Positions 43,001 through 53,970 of a stretch of DNA of 64,000 nucleotides are shown here, in pieces. A model generated the notes under the pieces. It searched no databases, had not been told where the DNA came from, and saw only the letters and a list, made by a program, of their open reading frames with translations. The stretch is from positions 1,054,001 to 1,118,000 of the forward strand of contig JAGYXB010000196.1 in NCBI GenBank assembly GCA_022495005.1, given 5' to 3'. A program made the translations under genes and the position numbers. The DNA is from Rhyacophila brunnea. Taxonomy: Eukaryota > Arthropoda > Insecta > Trichoptera > Rhyacophilidae. Positions within the stretch are counted from its first letter, which is position 1. Each line of letters begins with the position of its first letter.

Positions 43001-43548
43001 TATGCCCAATCAATACCGGCAAGTTTTCCAGTCGATAGTAGTAGTATCTACTAACAAACGATGCAGAAGAGTGGTTTGAATCTTTGCTTACTTGACTGCA
43101 TCAAAAGTTTTTCGAAAAAGTCAATAGATGGCTGAAAATATTAGATTAATTACGACTTGGAAAAAAACCGGAAATTTCCGGGTCCGGTATGATAAGGGTT
43201 TTAAACCTCTTCTTCGTGATCACATCCATCACCAAAAGCTGGTGCAACCTCTCTAGATTGCGACACTCCAACCGTTGAGAAACGGACGATTCTGTACAGA
43301 GAACTCAGAAATAATTGGAATTGAAATACCTAACGCGTAAGGAGAAGCAGGCAACCGATATTGGGTAAGGAAGAATACGGGATACATTTAAACACGTGTC
43401 AGGAATCGTCATACGTCGAATACTGACAACTGCTCTCGGTATTATGCATTGACGCTCTTAATATTAGTGAATTACACACACTATTGCACGCCTACACTGC
43501 GTGGTTCATTTTTGTAGGACACTCACACATTCAAAACCCTGCGTCATA
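43001..43548. other. no gene; short LINE-A-like relic at 43203-43245
   Basis: CTTCTTCGTGATCACATCCA and TCACCAAAAGCTGGT resemble LINE-A at 13828-13860 (TCTTCGTGATAACTTCAATC). The rest carries nothing supportable. Confidence 0.35.
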
Positions 43549-43745
43549 GGCGGCTCTCATGGTGCAGTGTGTAAGGCGCTTGCCTTCCACCCGAGAGGTC
43601 TGGGTTCGATTCCCGTCAGGACATAATATTTATGTATTTTTCTCAAAGCCTCGGTGTTTGTGATTGTTCAAAATTACTAACAACCACTTTGTACGAAAAA
43701 GCAAGGACATGGTTCAAAATTAACTGTATTGGTATCCCTATCGGA
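43549..43745 (+). repeat. tRNA-derived SINE, type 1
   Basis: CTCTCATGGTGCAGTGTGTA (A-box), TTCCACCCGAGAGGTC, TGGGTTCGATTCCCGTC (B-box), then TCTCAAAGCCTCGGTGTTTG, TTACTAACAACCACTTTGTA. The body is shared with 20760-21033. The head resembles a Gly-type tRNA, but its acceptor strands do not pair. Confidence 0.8.
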
Positions 43746-44262
43746 ATTCTATTTATGTTCTATTTTGTGATTCTTTAATATATTCAGAATATAAAGCCTA
43801 CAAACTCTAGTTCACGCTCACGAGTATCTTTTAAGGCCTATTTTTACGCCACAGTATACATCCACGTAACGGAGGTGTAAGTCGTAGCTTAAAAATAGCA
43901 AATATCAATAATATTGTAAACCTGAAATAGTTGTCGTCACAGCAACGAAAATGTGATTTTTTCCAGTTGAATTATAAATATATTGATAAAACTATCTCTG
44001 GCACTACTATAAAACAAGCTCTCTTTATTCAGGTCAAGTGTGTCGTTAAAAGCGCTCGCGCTTTGAGATTATTTTATACCATACTTTGCAAGTGCTTCAA
44101 AAATCTATTTTATACTCCACAGCAAGTCGTAAATGCATTTGATGCACTGGATTTATTCGTTCGGCTTCATTAAATTAATATTAACTGAGCAATATTCAAT
44201 ACAAGCCATATTTACAATGTTTTATGACTTAATTAAGTCATAGTCAAAAAAATCACTCGCAA
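43746..44262. other. no gene recognised
   Basis: No supportable feature before the LINE target duplication. Confidence 0.35.
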
Positions 44263-44284
44263 TATGTATTGAGTTTTTATATAC

Positions 44285-44846
44285 ACCATCACGGGAAATG
44301 GTATTTTGAAGAGAGAGCTCGCTATCCGAATGGGAATGGCTGGAGAAACCTCGTTTCGGAGTGTCTGGGACTCACGATTGTACTTTGTCAAAACCTTGCT
44401 TTACGCTAGCGAATCATGGCACTTTACGAAAGCTCAGAGCAACCGTATACTGACCTTCGACAACAGATGTTTGCGACGGATACTGGGTGTGCGGTATGAC
44501 TTAAGGAGCAACGAGTAGATCAGAGAACGCACCAAGCATGCTGAGAGTGAAGAGGCGACGTTGGACCTGGCTCGGCCACATGCTGCGGATGCCAGAAGAG
44601 AACCTCAACCTGACTTACCTGTTCTTCAAGCCAACCGGATTCCGCGTCCTGGAAGGCCGTTAAATACTATCTATAGAGTGTATAGAGCTACGCGATGCTG
44701 GTTTAACCTGGAATATAGCAAGAGGACTGGAGAGCGACAGGGATTCTTGGAGGCGCCGCGTGGTGTCCATATGCTCCAACTAAGGGGTGGATATAGCCGA
44801 AGAAGTAGAATTAAGTAACAAAGATTTTTTTTTAAATCCCTGGCTT
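44285..44846 (+). pseudogene. 5'-truncated LINE (LINE-A relative) with 22-bp duplication
   Basis: Plus-strand frames read ELAIRMGMAG, SVWDSRLYFVKT, LLYASESWHFTKAQSNRILT and NRCLRRILGVRYDL, then with a frame change EEATLDLARPHAADARREPQ over a frame whose conserved reading is RRRWTWLGHMLRMP. This is the C-terminal part of the same LINE type as 13557-18630, more closely like 50739-51372. An exact 22-bp direct repeat starts TATGTATTGAGTTTTTATAT at 44263-44284 and 44847-44868, so this is a complete, 5'-truncated insertion of 562 bp with a T-rich 3' tail. Confidence 0.9.
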
Positions 44847-45010
44847 TATGTATTGAGTTTTTATATACGTAGTAAGACCCAGTGTGTCCCAAGACCGACT
44901 CAAGACAAGTGAGGTTGCATTGTAAAAGAACGGTATGAGCGCGTGGCAGCGTTCTTGCCAAAGCCTACTGCGATGTACTAATTTCGATAAGTAAGGCTTG
45001 GTCAGCGTTG

Positions 45011-45430
45011 AACCGTGTCCGGAAACTTGTACGTATGCAATTCGCCGTATTACACTTCACCGTGAAGTGATGTATTGGCAATATATGGCCGTATTTGTAG
45101 ACTGTCCAACCTATTTGGGTCGTATGGTACTGACATAAAATTCATATCTAAATATAACACGGCTCTTGTCGGTTTACTTTACAGGAAGCCAGCAGCGAAC
45201 AAATTTTGAAAATAGCCGATATACTGGATTATTTGTTAGGTTAGGTTTCCATTCTTGAATGAACTTTCAAAATCAGCTATGTAAATTGAATTAATGTTCA
45301 TATTGAATCTAATAAAATTTGACCATTGGAGACCGTATAGTATACGGTCATGTCTTTCCGATAGAAAGCTCACGACAAGCTGTGCCACGGTGAAATGTTT
45401 TACGTACAATTTACATGTAACTACGTTGAA
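45011..45430 (-). repeat. repeat family T, copy C
   Basis: Minus strand: TACATGTAAATTGTACGTAA, CACCGTGGCACAGCTTGTCG, then CATTCAAGAATGGAAACCTA ACCTAACAAAT, ATCCAGTATATCGGCTATTT, GACAAGAGCCGTGTTATATT, ending near ACTTGTACGTATGC. Collinear with copy B at 48545 apart from a short CCTAA array. Confidence 0.75.
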
Positions 45431-45504
45431 ATGTGGTCGCCAAAAGCTATATCGATGTAGACGCGAAAATTGCCTATGTCATGCTTTCTGCTAAGTAGGA
45501 TTTC

Positions 45505-45605
45505 GTCGCTATAGGATCGATTTGTCGAATATCCGTTTTTGTCGAAATCGACCTTTGAATGCAGAATGTTTTTTGTATCTAAATGGACCAGAACCATCCT
45601 TTTCT
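45505..45605 (+). repeat. end fragment of the 14070 transposon family
   Basis: CGTCGCTATAGGATCGATTT, GTCGAATATCCGTTTTTGTC and GAAATCGACCTTTGAATGCA closely follow 14070-14135. I could not find the opposite end, so this is a truncated copy. Confidence 0.65.
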
Positions 45606-45679
45606 TTAAATTGCTTTGTAATGAAAACAGCATTCATATGCTGTAAAAACAATTTAAATACTTTCATGTATTTAAATAT

Positions 45680-46386
45680 AGGATAGTATGTACTTGTATA
45701 GGTATATGTATATTTTTTAGTTTAGTTTAGTTTACCTTTTAGTTATGGCGAGCCTTTCTTCTGATGAAATACTTCTTCTCATAGCTGTGCTGTGTCAAAA
45801 CTTTTTATTTTATTTTGTAAAACTGCTTACCTACCGAATGTATTAATAGTATTTACAACAAGTTTTTAGAAACTGCAAGTATTCAAATTATTCAAAATAT
45901 TATGTTTTTATACTTCATCCTTTACTTAGTGGGTATCTAGGTAATAAGGTTTTTACCCTTTCTTCGTGTATTAACTTATAATCTTTTTTTTTATTGTATT
46001 AATAAATAATAATAGTACAAAACTTAAATCAATTAGAATTTAAATTCAAACTCCATCAAGTACCCTCGGTCGATAGTATTGATCAGACAAAGTTTATGAT
46101 GATACGAGTACATAATAGGCACAATAATAGGTAATTTTCAAAACGCTTTCGATATAAAACAGTCCAGCTCCAAAAGAAACAATAGTGGGAAAATAAATGT
46201 AGGTATAATGCAATATTATGTACTGATTTTATATTGATTTATTTACCCTTGTACACCACTGTAATGAGAGATAAATACTCTCGCAGCAGGGTGCAGTTTC
46301 AAAAAAAGGCGTTTATGAATCTCCTTGAAAACTGTGTTTTCTCTGTCCAGATGTTTGGACAGCATCGTCGATATATCGCCGTAAAC
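45680..46386 (+). repeat. direct duplication, copy 1 (about 0.7 kb)
   Basis: From ATGTACTTGTATAGGTATAT to ATATATCGCCGTAAAC this is nearly identical to 47236-47936, with a few substitutions and small indels (an extra CGAGTA near 46105, an extra base pair in one A-run). No coding function recognised. Confidence 0.9.
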
Positions 46387-47235
46387 ATAATAATAATTTA
46401 CAATAGGTATAATAATATAATACATTGTTCTAACAAATTAGATACAAAACATCTATAAAATATTTTAATTAAATTATATCTGTTTTTTTCCCCATTGCAT
46501 AAACGCCACTGTGAAATTCTTGATGACACTAATTATTAAGAAAGAAGGAGTTTTTCAAATTTTACGGACTCGAGTAATAAATTATGTCATACAATATGTG
46601 CCTTATTGTGTTCTGCAAACTGATAGTAGTAGTCTTTGTTTTCACCCCTAGTGTTATTATGGAAGAATTTATTTATTGCACTATCCGAAGAATTAAAAAA
46701 AACCTTTTTTTGTCTCAGAGGCCAGTGGCGAACTAAGATGTAAACATTACCTACATATTATTAAGTATTTCTTTTTTACCGTTTTACCTAGATATTTTCA
46801 TAGTGTAGAAATTATTTCAAATGACTTTCATGCGGATTTTTGTTAGCTATATGCAAATGCAGACATAGTCCAAATAAGCATTAAGCATTCAAGTGAATCT
46901 TTCTGGTTGCAAACAATTCATCATGATTGGGTTTTATTTTTACACTGCCCAGACACGTGGTATGACTTAGATGGTAACCGGACAAAACAGGACATGACAA
47001 AACAGAACATGACAAAACAAAACAATAACAATACAGAACATGATAAAACAGAACAGCCAGGTTTTTTCCGGGTGTTCTGTTTTGTCACATATTATAAATA
47101 AACATTTGAAATATCTCCCTTAAAATCTGTTCATCTAGATGATCTATATATATATACACTAAAATGTAAACGGGTACCAATAATAATATATTGTAGTGAG
47201 AATAATGAATACCTACCTACTACTATTGATAGGTA
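46387..47235. other. DNA between the duplicated copies, no gene
   Basis: AT-rich, with the ACAAAACAGRACATG tandem noted separately and an isolated CCAGTGGCGAAC motif near 46722. No polyprotein ORF, so the flanking duplicates are not the LTRs of an intact retrotransposon. Confidence 0.45.
46976..47092 (+). repeat. short tandem array with inverted ends
   Basis: GGACAAAACAGGACAT, GACAAAACAGAACAT, GACAAAACAAAACAA and related 14-16-base units repeat to about 47060, then GTGTTCTGTTTTGTCAC gives the inverted form, so the array can fold on itself. Confidence 0.65.
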
Positions 47236-47936
47236 TGTGCCTATGTACTTGTATAGGTATATGTATGTTTTTTAGTTTAGTTTAGTTTACCTTCTAGTTA
47301 TGGCGAGCTTTTCTTCTGATGAAATACTTCTTCTCATAGCTGTGCTGTGTCAAAACTTTTTATTTTATTTTGTAAAACTGCTTACCTACCGAATGTATTA
47401 ATAGTATTTACAACAAGTTTTTAGAAACAATGCAAGTATTCAAATTATTCACAATATTATGTTTTTATACTTCATCCTTTACTTAGTGGGTATCTAGGTA
47501 ATAAGGTTTTTACCCTTTCTTCGTGTATTAACTTATAATCTTTTTTTTATTGTATTAATAAATAATAATAGTACAAAACTTAAATCAATTAGAATTTAAA
47601 TTCAAACTCCATCAAGTACCCTCGGTCGATAGTATTGATCAGACAAAGTTTATGATGATACATAATAGGCACAATAATAGGTAATTTTCAAAACGCTATC
47701 GATATAAAACAGTCCAGCTCCAAAAGAAGCAATAGTGGGAAAATAAATGTAGGTATAATGCAAAATTATGTACTGATTTTATATTGATTTATTTACCCTT
47801 GTACACCACTGTAATGAGAGATAAATACTCTCGCAGCAGGGTGCAGTTTCAAAAAAAGGCGTTTATGAATCTCCTTGAAAACTGTGTTTTCTCTGTCCAG
47901 ATGTTTGGACAGCATCGTCGATATATCGCCGTAAAC
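47236..47936 (+). repeat. direct duplication, copy 2
   Basis: Second copy of the 45680-46386 block. It ends at GCCGTAAAC; beyond it, an array of AAACGCAAACG-type units follows (47931-47968) that is absent beside copy 1. Confidence 0.9.
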
Positions 47937-48540
47937 GAAACGCAAACGAAACGCAAACAAAACGCATTCGACCCGAAAACGACGTTTGGCGGATGAATCC
48001 GAAACTTCGCTTTGCCGTGTGCGCGCAGCCTAAGCTGTAAGGACATGCCATAAATTATAATAACGTGGGTATATCAGCATGTCTGATACAGTTTATAATT
48101 TAAATCATGTCCGACGTGAGGGGTTGCGGACTTAGGCCTGTGGATTTAGCGTTTTAGCCCTATCTCGGTCACGTGCTGCATGTGGATTATACTGTTATTT
48201 CAAACGGGAATTTAGAATAGAGGATATTACACTATACACCATTATGATATGGCATGTATTGTGGCTATAATAAAACAATGTCAACAGCCATTAGAATTAA
48301 TATTATATTGACGAGAGCCCGCGAAAATACTGACAGATATACAAAATGAAGAAATAAACATTCGATTTAAATCAATCAGATATAGCCACACCTCACAGTG
48401 GCGTAGGGTGGAGGTAGGCTGAATTTGTTATGAATTAGTCAAAAATCTTTACTGTAAATTAGAGATACTTATACTATAATTATTTTACTAATAAACATGA
48501 TCATAAAATAATAGGTATGTAATAATATATGGGATCCTTG
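47937..48540. other. no gene; AAACGCAAACGAAACGC array at start
   Basis: 47931-47968 is a short ACGAAACGCAA array followed by a GC-rich stretch to about 48060, possibly an element end. CAGTGGCGTAGGGTGGAGGT at 48396 is an isolated family G end. Otherwise nothing. Confidence 0.4.
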
Positions 48541-48544
48541 TGTA

Positions 48545-48956
48545 CCACGCGGTTACGTGTAAATTGTACGTAGAACATTTCACCGTGGCACAGTTCACCG
48601 TGAGCTTTCTTATCGAAAAGAGATAACCGAATACTACACGGTTTCCGATTTTATTAGATTCAACATTGATTCAATTTGCATCGCTGATTTTGGCAAAATT
48701 CATGAATTCAAGAATGAAAACATAACCTAACCTAACCTAACAAAAAATCCAGTATATCGGCTATTTTAAAATTTTGTTTGCCGCCCGACAAGAACCGTGT
48801 TTTAGTTGGAAATGGATTTTATGTCGGCACTAGACGACCCAAAGAGGTTGGATGGTCTTTAATATAGGGCCATATATTTCCGATCAACATTTTACGGTGA
48901 AGTGTGATATGGCGAACTGCATGTGTACAAGTTTCCGGACACGACTTGCAATATGC
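48545..48956 (+). repeat. repeat family T, copy B
   Basis: GTTACGTGTAAATTGTACGT, CACCGTGGCACAGTTCACCG, CATTGATTCAATTTGCAT, then CATAA CCTAA CCTAA CCTAA C, ATCCAGTATATCGGCTATTT, GACAAGAACCGTGTTT, and an end near TTTCCGGACACGAC. The clearest member of the family. Confidence 0.8.
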
Positions 48957-49027
48957 AGGTGAAACATGTACCGATCACGTTAATATATTAGTACTAGTTC
49001 CTAATAATGTTTTCAATGGGTATGTAG

Positions 49028-49220
49028 CAGTGGCGAAGGGTGGAGATAGCCTGTTAAGTAAGAATAGAGTAAGAGTAATATAAGAAGATAAGTAAGATAC
49101 GCCATAAATAGTGCACACTAAACTTTGTCAGTCATACGTATTTATTTTCATTGAAATAAAACTACAATTTATAGATGGTGTTGGTTAGTTTTTATAATTT
49201 AATTAAACAATATCATATTC
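49028..49220 (+). repeat. family G element, left half
   Basis: CAGTGGCGAAGGGTGGAGAT, AGCCTGTTAAG, ATAAATAGTGCACACTAAAC, TTTGTCAGTCATACGTATTT, ending near TTTAATTAAACAA. Right half missing. Confidence 0.75.
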
Positions 49221-49835
49221 GTATCGTATTCAAAGTAACTACACCGCGCAGATACTCATTTTGACTTTAACCAATTTTCACGTTCCGTCAAATAGTACCA
49301 TACAATTATTAGTCAGCATTTTTACGTGTAAACAGGTATTATCGTGATAGTAAATCCATGCACGTCTACAGGTGCTATTAACTTTAGTAGTTGGACATCA
49401 TACTTATATAAAATACTAAACAACTACAAATAATGGTGATCTCGATATAAACGAATTACTACAATGTCGCTAAATATACATACATAGGTAGGTACTAAAT
49501 TTAAAAAAAGCGTAAACACTTTTAAATATTATCGGTAAACTGAATGCGTCAACCGTAGCACCAAAATGTCACTCTTTAAGAAGATTATATTACTTCTTGT
49601 CTACGTGTTAAAACTGTGAACTAACAATCCCCTCCCGCACAGCTAATTGCACTTCCGTTTTCAAATCAGAAACGCCCCCAAATTTATTATTTTATTTTAC
49701 GTTCCCGTGGTGTACGGATCCGTCAATTTACATGATTTGAAGCTTTTTATAATAAAAATATCTTTAAAACGATCAAGAGTGATGTTATAATTATTATTAG
49801 TAAACTTTTTGTGTATTGTGAAGAATACAAGGAGT
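49221..49835. other. no gene recognised
   Basis: AT-rich with some unique GC-richer stretches (49620-49725). No supportable exon. Confidence 0.35.
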
Positions 49836-49839
49836 CGCA

Positions 49840-49985
49840 TATAAAAGAAGAGCCGATACATTATTTAAATACGCTACTAACACGCGTTGCCGCCATCTTC
49901 CACGTCTATAAGCGACTACAGCGACTTCCTGTTATCACCGATTTCTTGTTGACGGCTAATAGTTAAACATACGTTTTTACTTACA
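49840..49985 (+). promoter_or_regulatory. possible TATA promoter and non-coding first exon
   Basis: TATAAAAG at 49840-49847 is followed by a GC-richer stretch with GCCGCCATCTTCC (49889-49901), similar to YY1/Pleiohomeotic-type promoter sites, and by TTACTTACAG then GTTAGTTTTTTT, a donor-like end at 49985. No ATG-led frame of note. It could begin the gene to which the candidate exon at 53111 belongs. Speculative. Confidence 0.25.
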
Positions 49986-49989
49986 GGTT

Positions 49990-50735
49990 AGTTTTTTTTC
50001 CGTTTTTTATCCTTTTTCCTCCTTACCATTACCATATAATATATAGGTACAATAATTATAGTTTCGTATTTAAAATCATGCATTGGGAATTTTTGGTGGT
50101 TTTCTATATTATATTGGTGAGACGACTCAACGTTATACATTGCTTATAGAAGAGTTTTATAAAGAAGCTAATATAAGAGGATATCTTTGATATTGTAATC
50201 TATTGTCATATATGCATCGGGGCCCGGGGGTGTGTTCACTACATAGTGTGCTTTTAGTATTCTGTAAACTTTTAACATGGGATAAAGCGCGCCAATTATT
50301 GTTCTTTGATGTAAGGCAGAGGCCAACTTTACCCACTTATATTATTTAGCATCCATATTTATAATTATTATTGAAATTTATGTATTAAATAATCAGTTAA
50401 TATTATTAATTATCTATCACGACGCTGTTAGATACTATGTAATAGCTTTTGAGAATTGGAAGTGCCACCTGTCAACATTCTCGTTGATGCGCTTAATAAT
50501 ATTATTGAGCTAATTATGATATAATTACTAAATGAATATAGGGTAACAATATGCATAGGAATAGAACGCGTCGATTTAAATATAAATATAAATTGGTACA
50601 TATCTATTTCGATAAAGCCGATATATTTAAATTATTTTGGGTTAAGAGCGTGTCAGTGAAATACATATATTCGACTTAGTGCAATGCGCTTGAGAGGGAT
50701 ACATCGTATGTATTCTATAAATGAGACTCAACTCA
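49990..50735. other. no gene recognised
   Basis: AT-rich DNA. No supportable feature. Confidence 0.35.
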
Positions 50736-50738
50736 ACT

Positions 50739-51372
50739 CAACACTGTCTTGTGTAATAGCACCTGTCCTGATCCAGATTTCCCTCTGATTAGCGACGGAC
50801 AAAACATCGAGAGCGTAGACAGCTTGAAGTACCTGGGGGTACACATCACATGGCTGGAGCAACATTCAACTCGATGCGGAATGTCTGGGACTCACGATTG
50901 TACTCGGTCAAAACCAAATGCCGCCTATTCGATGCTTGCATTCTAACGGTGCTGCTTTACGGTAGCGAATCAAGACACCTTACGAAGGCACAGAGAAAAC
51001 GTATACTGAGCTTCGAAAACAGATGTTTGCGACGAATACTGGTGTGACTTTAGGAGCAACGAGGAGATAAGAGAACGCACCAAGCAACCTCTCATCACGC
51101 TGAAAGTGAAGAGGCGACGTTGGACCTGGCTCGGCCACTTGCTGCGGATGCCAGAAGAGAACTTCAACCTGGCTTACCTGTTCTTCAAGCCGACCGTCCT
51201 GGAAGGTCGCTAAATACAATCTAAAGAGTGTATACGGCGGAGCTACGGGATGTTGGTTTGACCTGGAACGAAGCAAGAAGACTGGCGAGCGACAGGGACT
51301 CTTGGAAGCGCCGCGTGGAGTCCATATGCTCCAGTTAAGAGGCGGATATGGCCAAAGAAGAAAAGAAAAAAA
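50739..51372 (+). pseudogene. 5'-truncated LINE (LINE-A relative)
   Basis: Plus-strand frames read ISDGQNIESVDSLKYLGVHI, then with a frame change MAGATFNSMRNVWDSRLYSV, CRLFDACILTVLLYGSESRH, RILSFENRCLRRIL, and in another frame RRRWTWLGHLLRMPEENFNL. The end GGATATGGCCAAAGAAG then an A-rich run is the 3' tail. Close to 44285-44846 but extending about 150 bases further 5'. Several frameshifts. No clear target duplication. Confidence 0.85.
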
Positions 51373-52077
51373 ATCTATTAATACGATCGCACAATAAAGA
51401 CGAATCTTTTACATGCAAATTTACGTGCATCAGAGAGAAAAATCGTAAGCGTTACAGATAGAAGACGGATAGATAAAAACGTAATGTATATAGGTAATTT
51501 GATTGCTATAAGTACTTTATTGGTTTCGTCATATATTTTTTAATAAATATCTTACTAAAAATAGTTGTAACTTCGTCACTGAATTATTTTTCCCTTACGC
51601 TCTTTTGGTTTAGCAAATATTCGTTTCAGTTCTAACAAGCTCTGTTCTGAAGGTGATTTGAATTTTTGAACGCTTTGGTGATCGTAAAGTATCAACAATG
51701 ACGAATACATACAACGTCTTCCCAGATACCTATGTTACCTCAATAACTGTAAATATATATGACTATGTAGCGGATATACCAATATATGAGCATATTACAT
51801 ACGCATAATGGTTTGTAAATAAAATTATTATCACGACACAAAGTTGCGTGCGCAAGCGTTTGTTTGAAACTCAACACACGTCCATATCTACAAAATAGTA
51901 TTAAATTAAATGTAGTTTTAAAGAGACTATCTATATCGTTTAAATTTGCGCGTTTTAATCAAAACAGCATTTTACAAGACCACGCGTCGCTACTTTTAAT
52001 GAAACAGTATAAAAATCCCTTAAAAATGGTCACACTTTCTTGTCTGTCGAAAAGTACTGTTATTAAAGAAAAAAAAA
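51373..52077. other. no gene recognised
   Basis: No supportable feature; the 75-codon frame at 51864-52091 reads as chance and runs into the adjacent LINE tail. Confidence 0.35.
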
Positions 52078-52590
52078 CATTGTGGACATAACAAATCTTA
52101 ATTCAAGACGTCAATAACATAAGATTTACATTATAACAAATATTACCCTCACAAGAGAGAAGAAGAAAATATGTATAAAAAAGAACAATAATTTTATACT
52201 TACAGAAATATACAATTTTGAAAACAAAAAACATAGCACGTCACTGAAAATCTATATGTCCTTAGGGAACACATTGACTAGTCTTGCACACCTCGCTAAT
52301 GGTGCCTGAGAGGCTTGACACGAGGAAACGGTTTCGACCCAGAATAGATCGCGGCTGCGACCACGTAGGTAATTGACAGTCGCATGTAAATTCAAAATCT
52401 TCAGGACACTAGTATTGGAAAATATCCCTCGCGATAACAGGCAAAAATGTCTCAAGAGCAGAAGTGACCTACGAGATTCAAGACAGTGAAAAGTAAGCAC
52501 GCCAAAGGCAGTCAGAAAATAATCATTTGACAAATTATCGAAAGGAAAATAGTTGTCATCGTAATAATGTACCAATAACACGTGAGAACC
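52078..52590 (-). pseudogene. Jockey/CR1-type LINE 3' end, second copy
   Basis: Same family as 8217-8900. Minus strand: FPFDNLSNDYFLTAFGVLTF, LESRRSLLLLRHFCLLSRG, LNLHATVNYLRGRSRDLFWV, RLVNVFPKDI. The 3' UTR ACATTGTGGACATAACAAAT and CAAGACGT matches 8240-8280. A deletion removes residues before LTF. 5'-truncated. Confidence 0.75.
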
Positions 52591-53110
52591 GATGTATTAT
52601 CATTATCGTGATTGATTAACCAAAGCAGAGCCAGTTTGATTTTTGTTTGAAATTCGCGTCGTTTTAACAAGATGCGCTGATACGACGAAAGTAAATAACA
52701 CATGCGTTTTCTAAATCGTACACCTGAAAAAGGACGAGAGCATAAGTAAAGTTGTCCTTGTGAATTGCTAACAAGATTCTACTCTAAACGAAACTTTACC
52801 ACGATTGTTATCTTTCGCGACAAGAGAGCGTGCTGTAATCTCGAGCCCCGCCAATAAGTTAAACATAAATTCCATAACCGTGTATAATTACCGTATAAAT
52901 GTGTTTTAATGTAAATTATTAGTCTTTGAAGTCGGACCCGATTATTTATTATGAAGTACTAATCCCTCGAATTGAAATCATATCAAGTTGCTAGCCATTC
53001 CCCGTAAAGTACCATAATCCAAGTATCATAGTAAATATACGCATCGTTTCCTAAGCTTTCTTATTAAAATAATATTTATTTATTAATAGTGTATTTTCTT
53101 TTTTTTTCAG
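52591..53110. other. no gene; polypyrimidine tract at its end
   Basis: AT-rich, ending TATTTTCTTTTTTTTTCAG at 53092-53110, which would be the acceptor of the candidate exon that follows. Confidence 0.4.
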
Positions 53111-53185
53111 GTGAGTGAATGCTATGCAACCTCTTACAACCGCTATCCTTATTCAAAGGATTCCTTCAAGCAACTGAATAGTAAT
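53111..53185 (+). CDS. candidate 75-bp internal exon of an unknown gene
   Basis: A strong acceptor (TTTTTTTTTCAG to 53110) and an exact donor GTAAGT at 53186 bound 75 bases that are open in phase 0: VSECYATSYNRYPYSKDSFK then QLNSN. The stretch is richer in GC than both neighbours, as exons usually are in such genomes. The other exons are not visible in the window; the promoter-like region at 49840-49985 could be upstream. No family recognised. It could also be chance, since short AG...GT pairs are common. Confidence 0.35.
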
Positions 53186-53511
53186 GTAAGTTTGTTCCTT
53201 AAGCACACTATATCCGGTATCTACGTCTTGTATATATTATTACCCATTAAGTTTAAGTGTGTACAAATAAACCTCACGCAGTTGTATGTAAAATATAAGC
53301 AACTTATCGGCATCTTGTTGGGTTTTAACGCATACTGAAACGTGACCAAAACTACACACATTTCGAGTGCTTAATCTCTGCAAACCAGCTAACTGCACTT
53401 TTGCCCAAAAATGATGTTTTCTATGCTCACACAAAATTTCAAATTCCTAATGTTCACACAAAACAGCCAGGTGCAGGTGCCAAATTTACAATATCACTGC
53501 GTACCTTTTCA
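53186..53511. other. no gene recognised
   Basis: Downstream of the candidate exon. No supportable feature up to the TTAA at 53512. Confidence 0.35.
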
Positions 53512-53970
53512 TTAAGGTGACGCATCAGTGAAACGCCAAATAATTTTCAACTGTACGCGCGACGAAATTTTGGACTCGCTGTCATTCAGTGAGAGAATGT
53601 CGAGCCAGAAACACGTCACTTTGCTGCGTGATGGCGACGGGTCAATTAATTCTAAAATCGTGTAAAGATGACTAAAAACGTTACCCATTTGCTTTAAAAA
53701 GAAAACATGTCAATGAATATATTATTATTGTTACTAATAGAACATACGTTAAAGTGCCCACCACCACCCGTCATATATGCACAACCGTGGATATGCACGG
53801 CCGCTTTCTATGACGCTTTAAACGTGTCTGAAAGAAGTGATTTTAAGTGCTCATTCCGTCCCGAGACGGAGCCGCACGGGACTGATGCTGCAACCATGCA
53901 CCGTAGTGCTTAAAGAAGAAAGTTAAGAAAAAAATGTTTGTTTTTGGACTGGCTCTGCTGTCCGCTGACG

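Noticed and set aside
43549..43745. Functional tRNA gene
   Set aside because: A- and B-boxes are present, but the acceptor strands do not pair and the same head plus body occurs at another locus, so it is a SINE.
45680..47936. LTR retrotransposon with 0.7-kb LTRs
   Set aside because: The direct repeats lack TG...CA ends, no primer-binding site or gag-pol coding lies between them and the internal part is only 0.85 kb.
46234..47996. Duplicated 70-codon ORF MIYLPLYTTVMRDKYS as a gene pair
   Set aside because: The duplication is at DNA level over 0.7 kb, most of it non-coding; no protein feature supports it.
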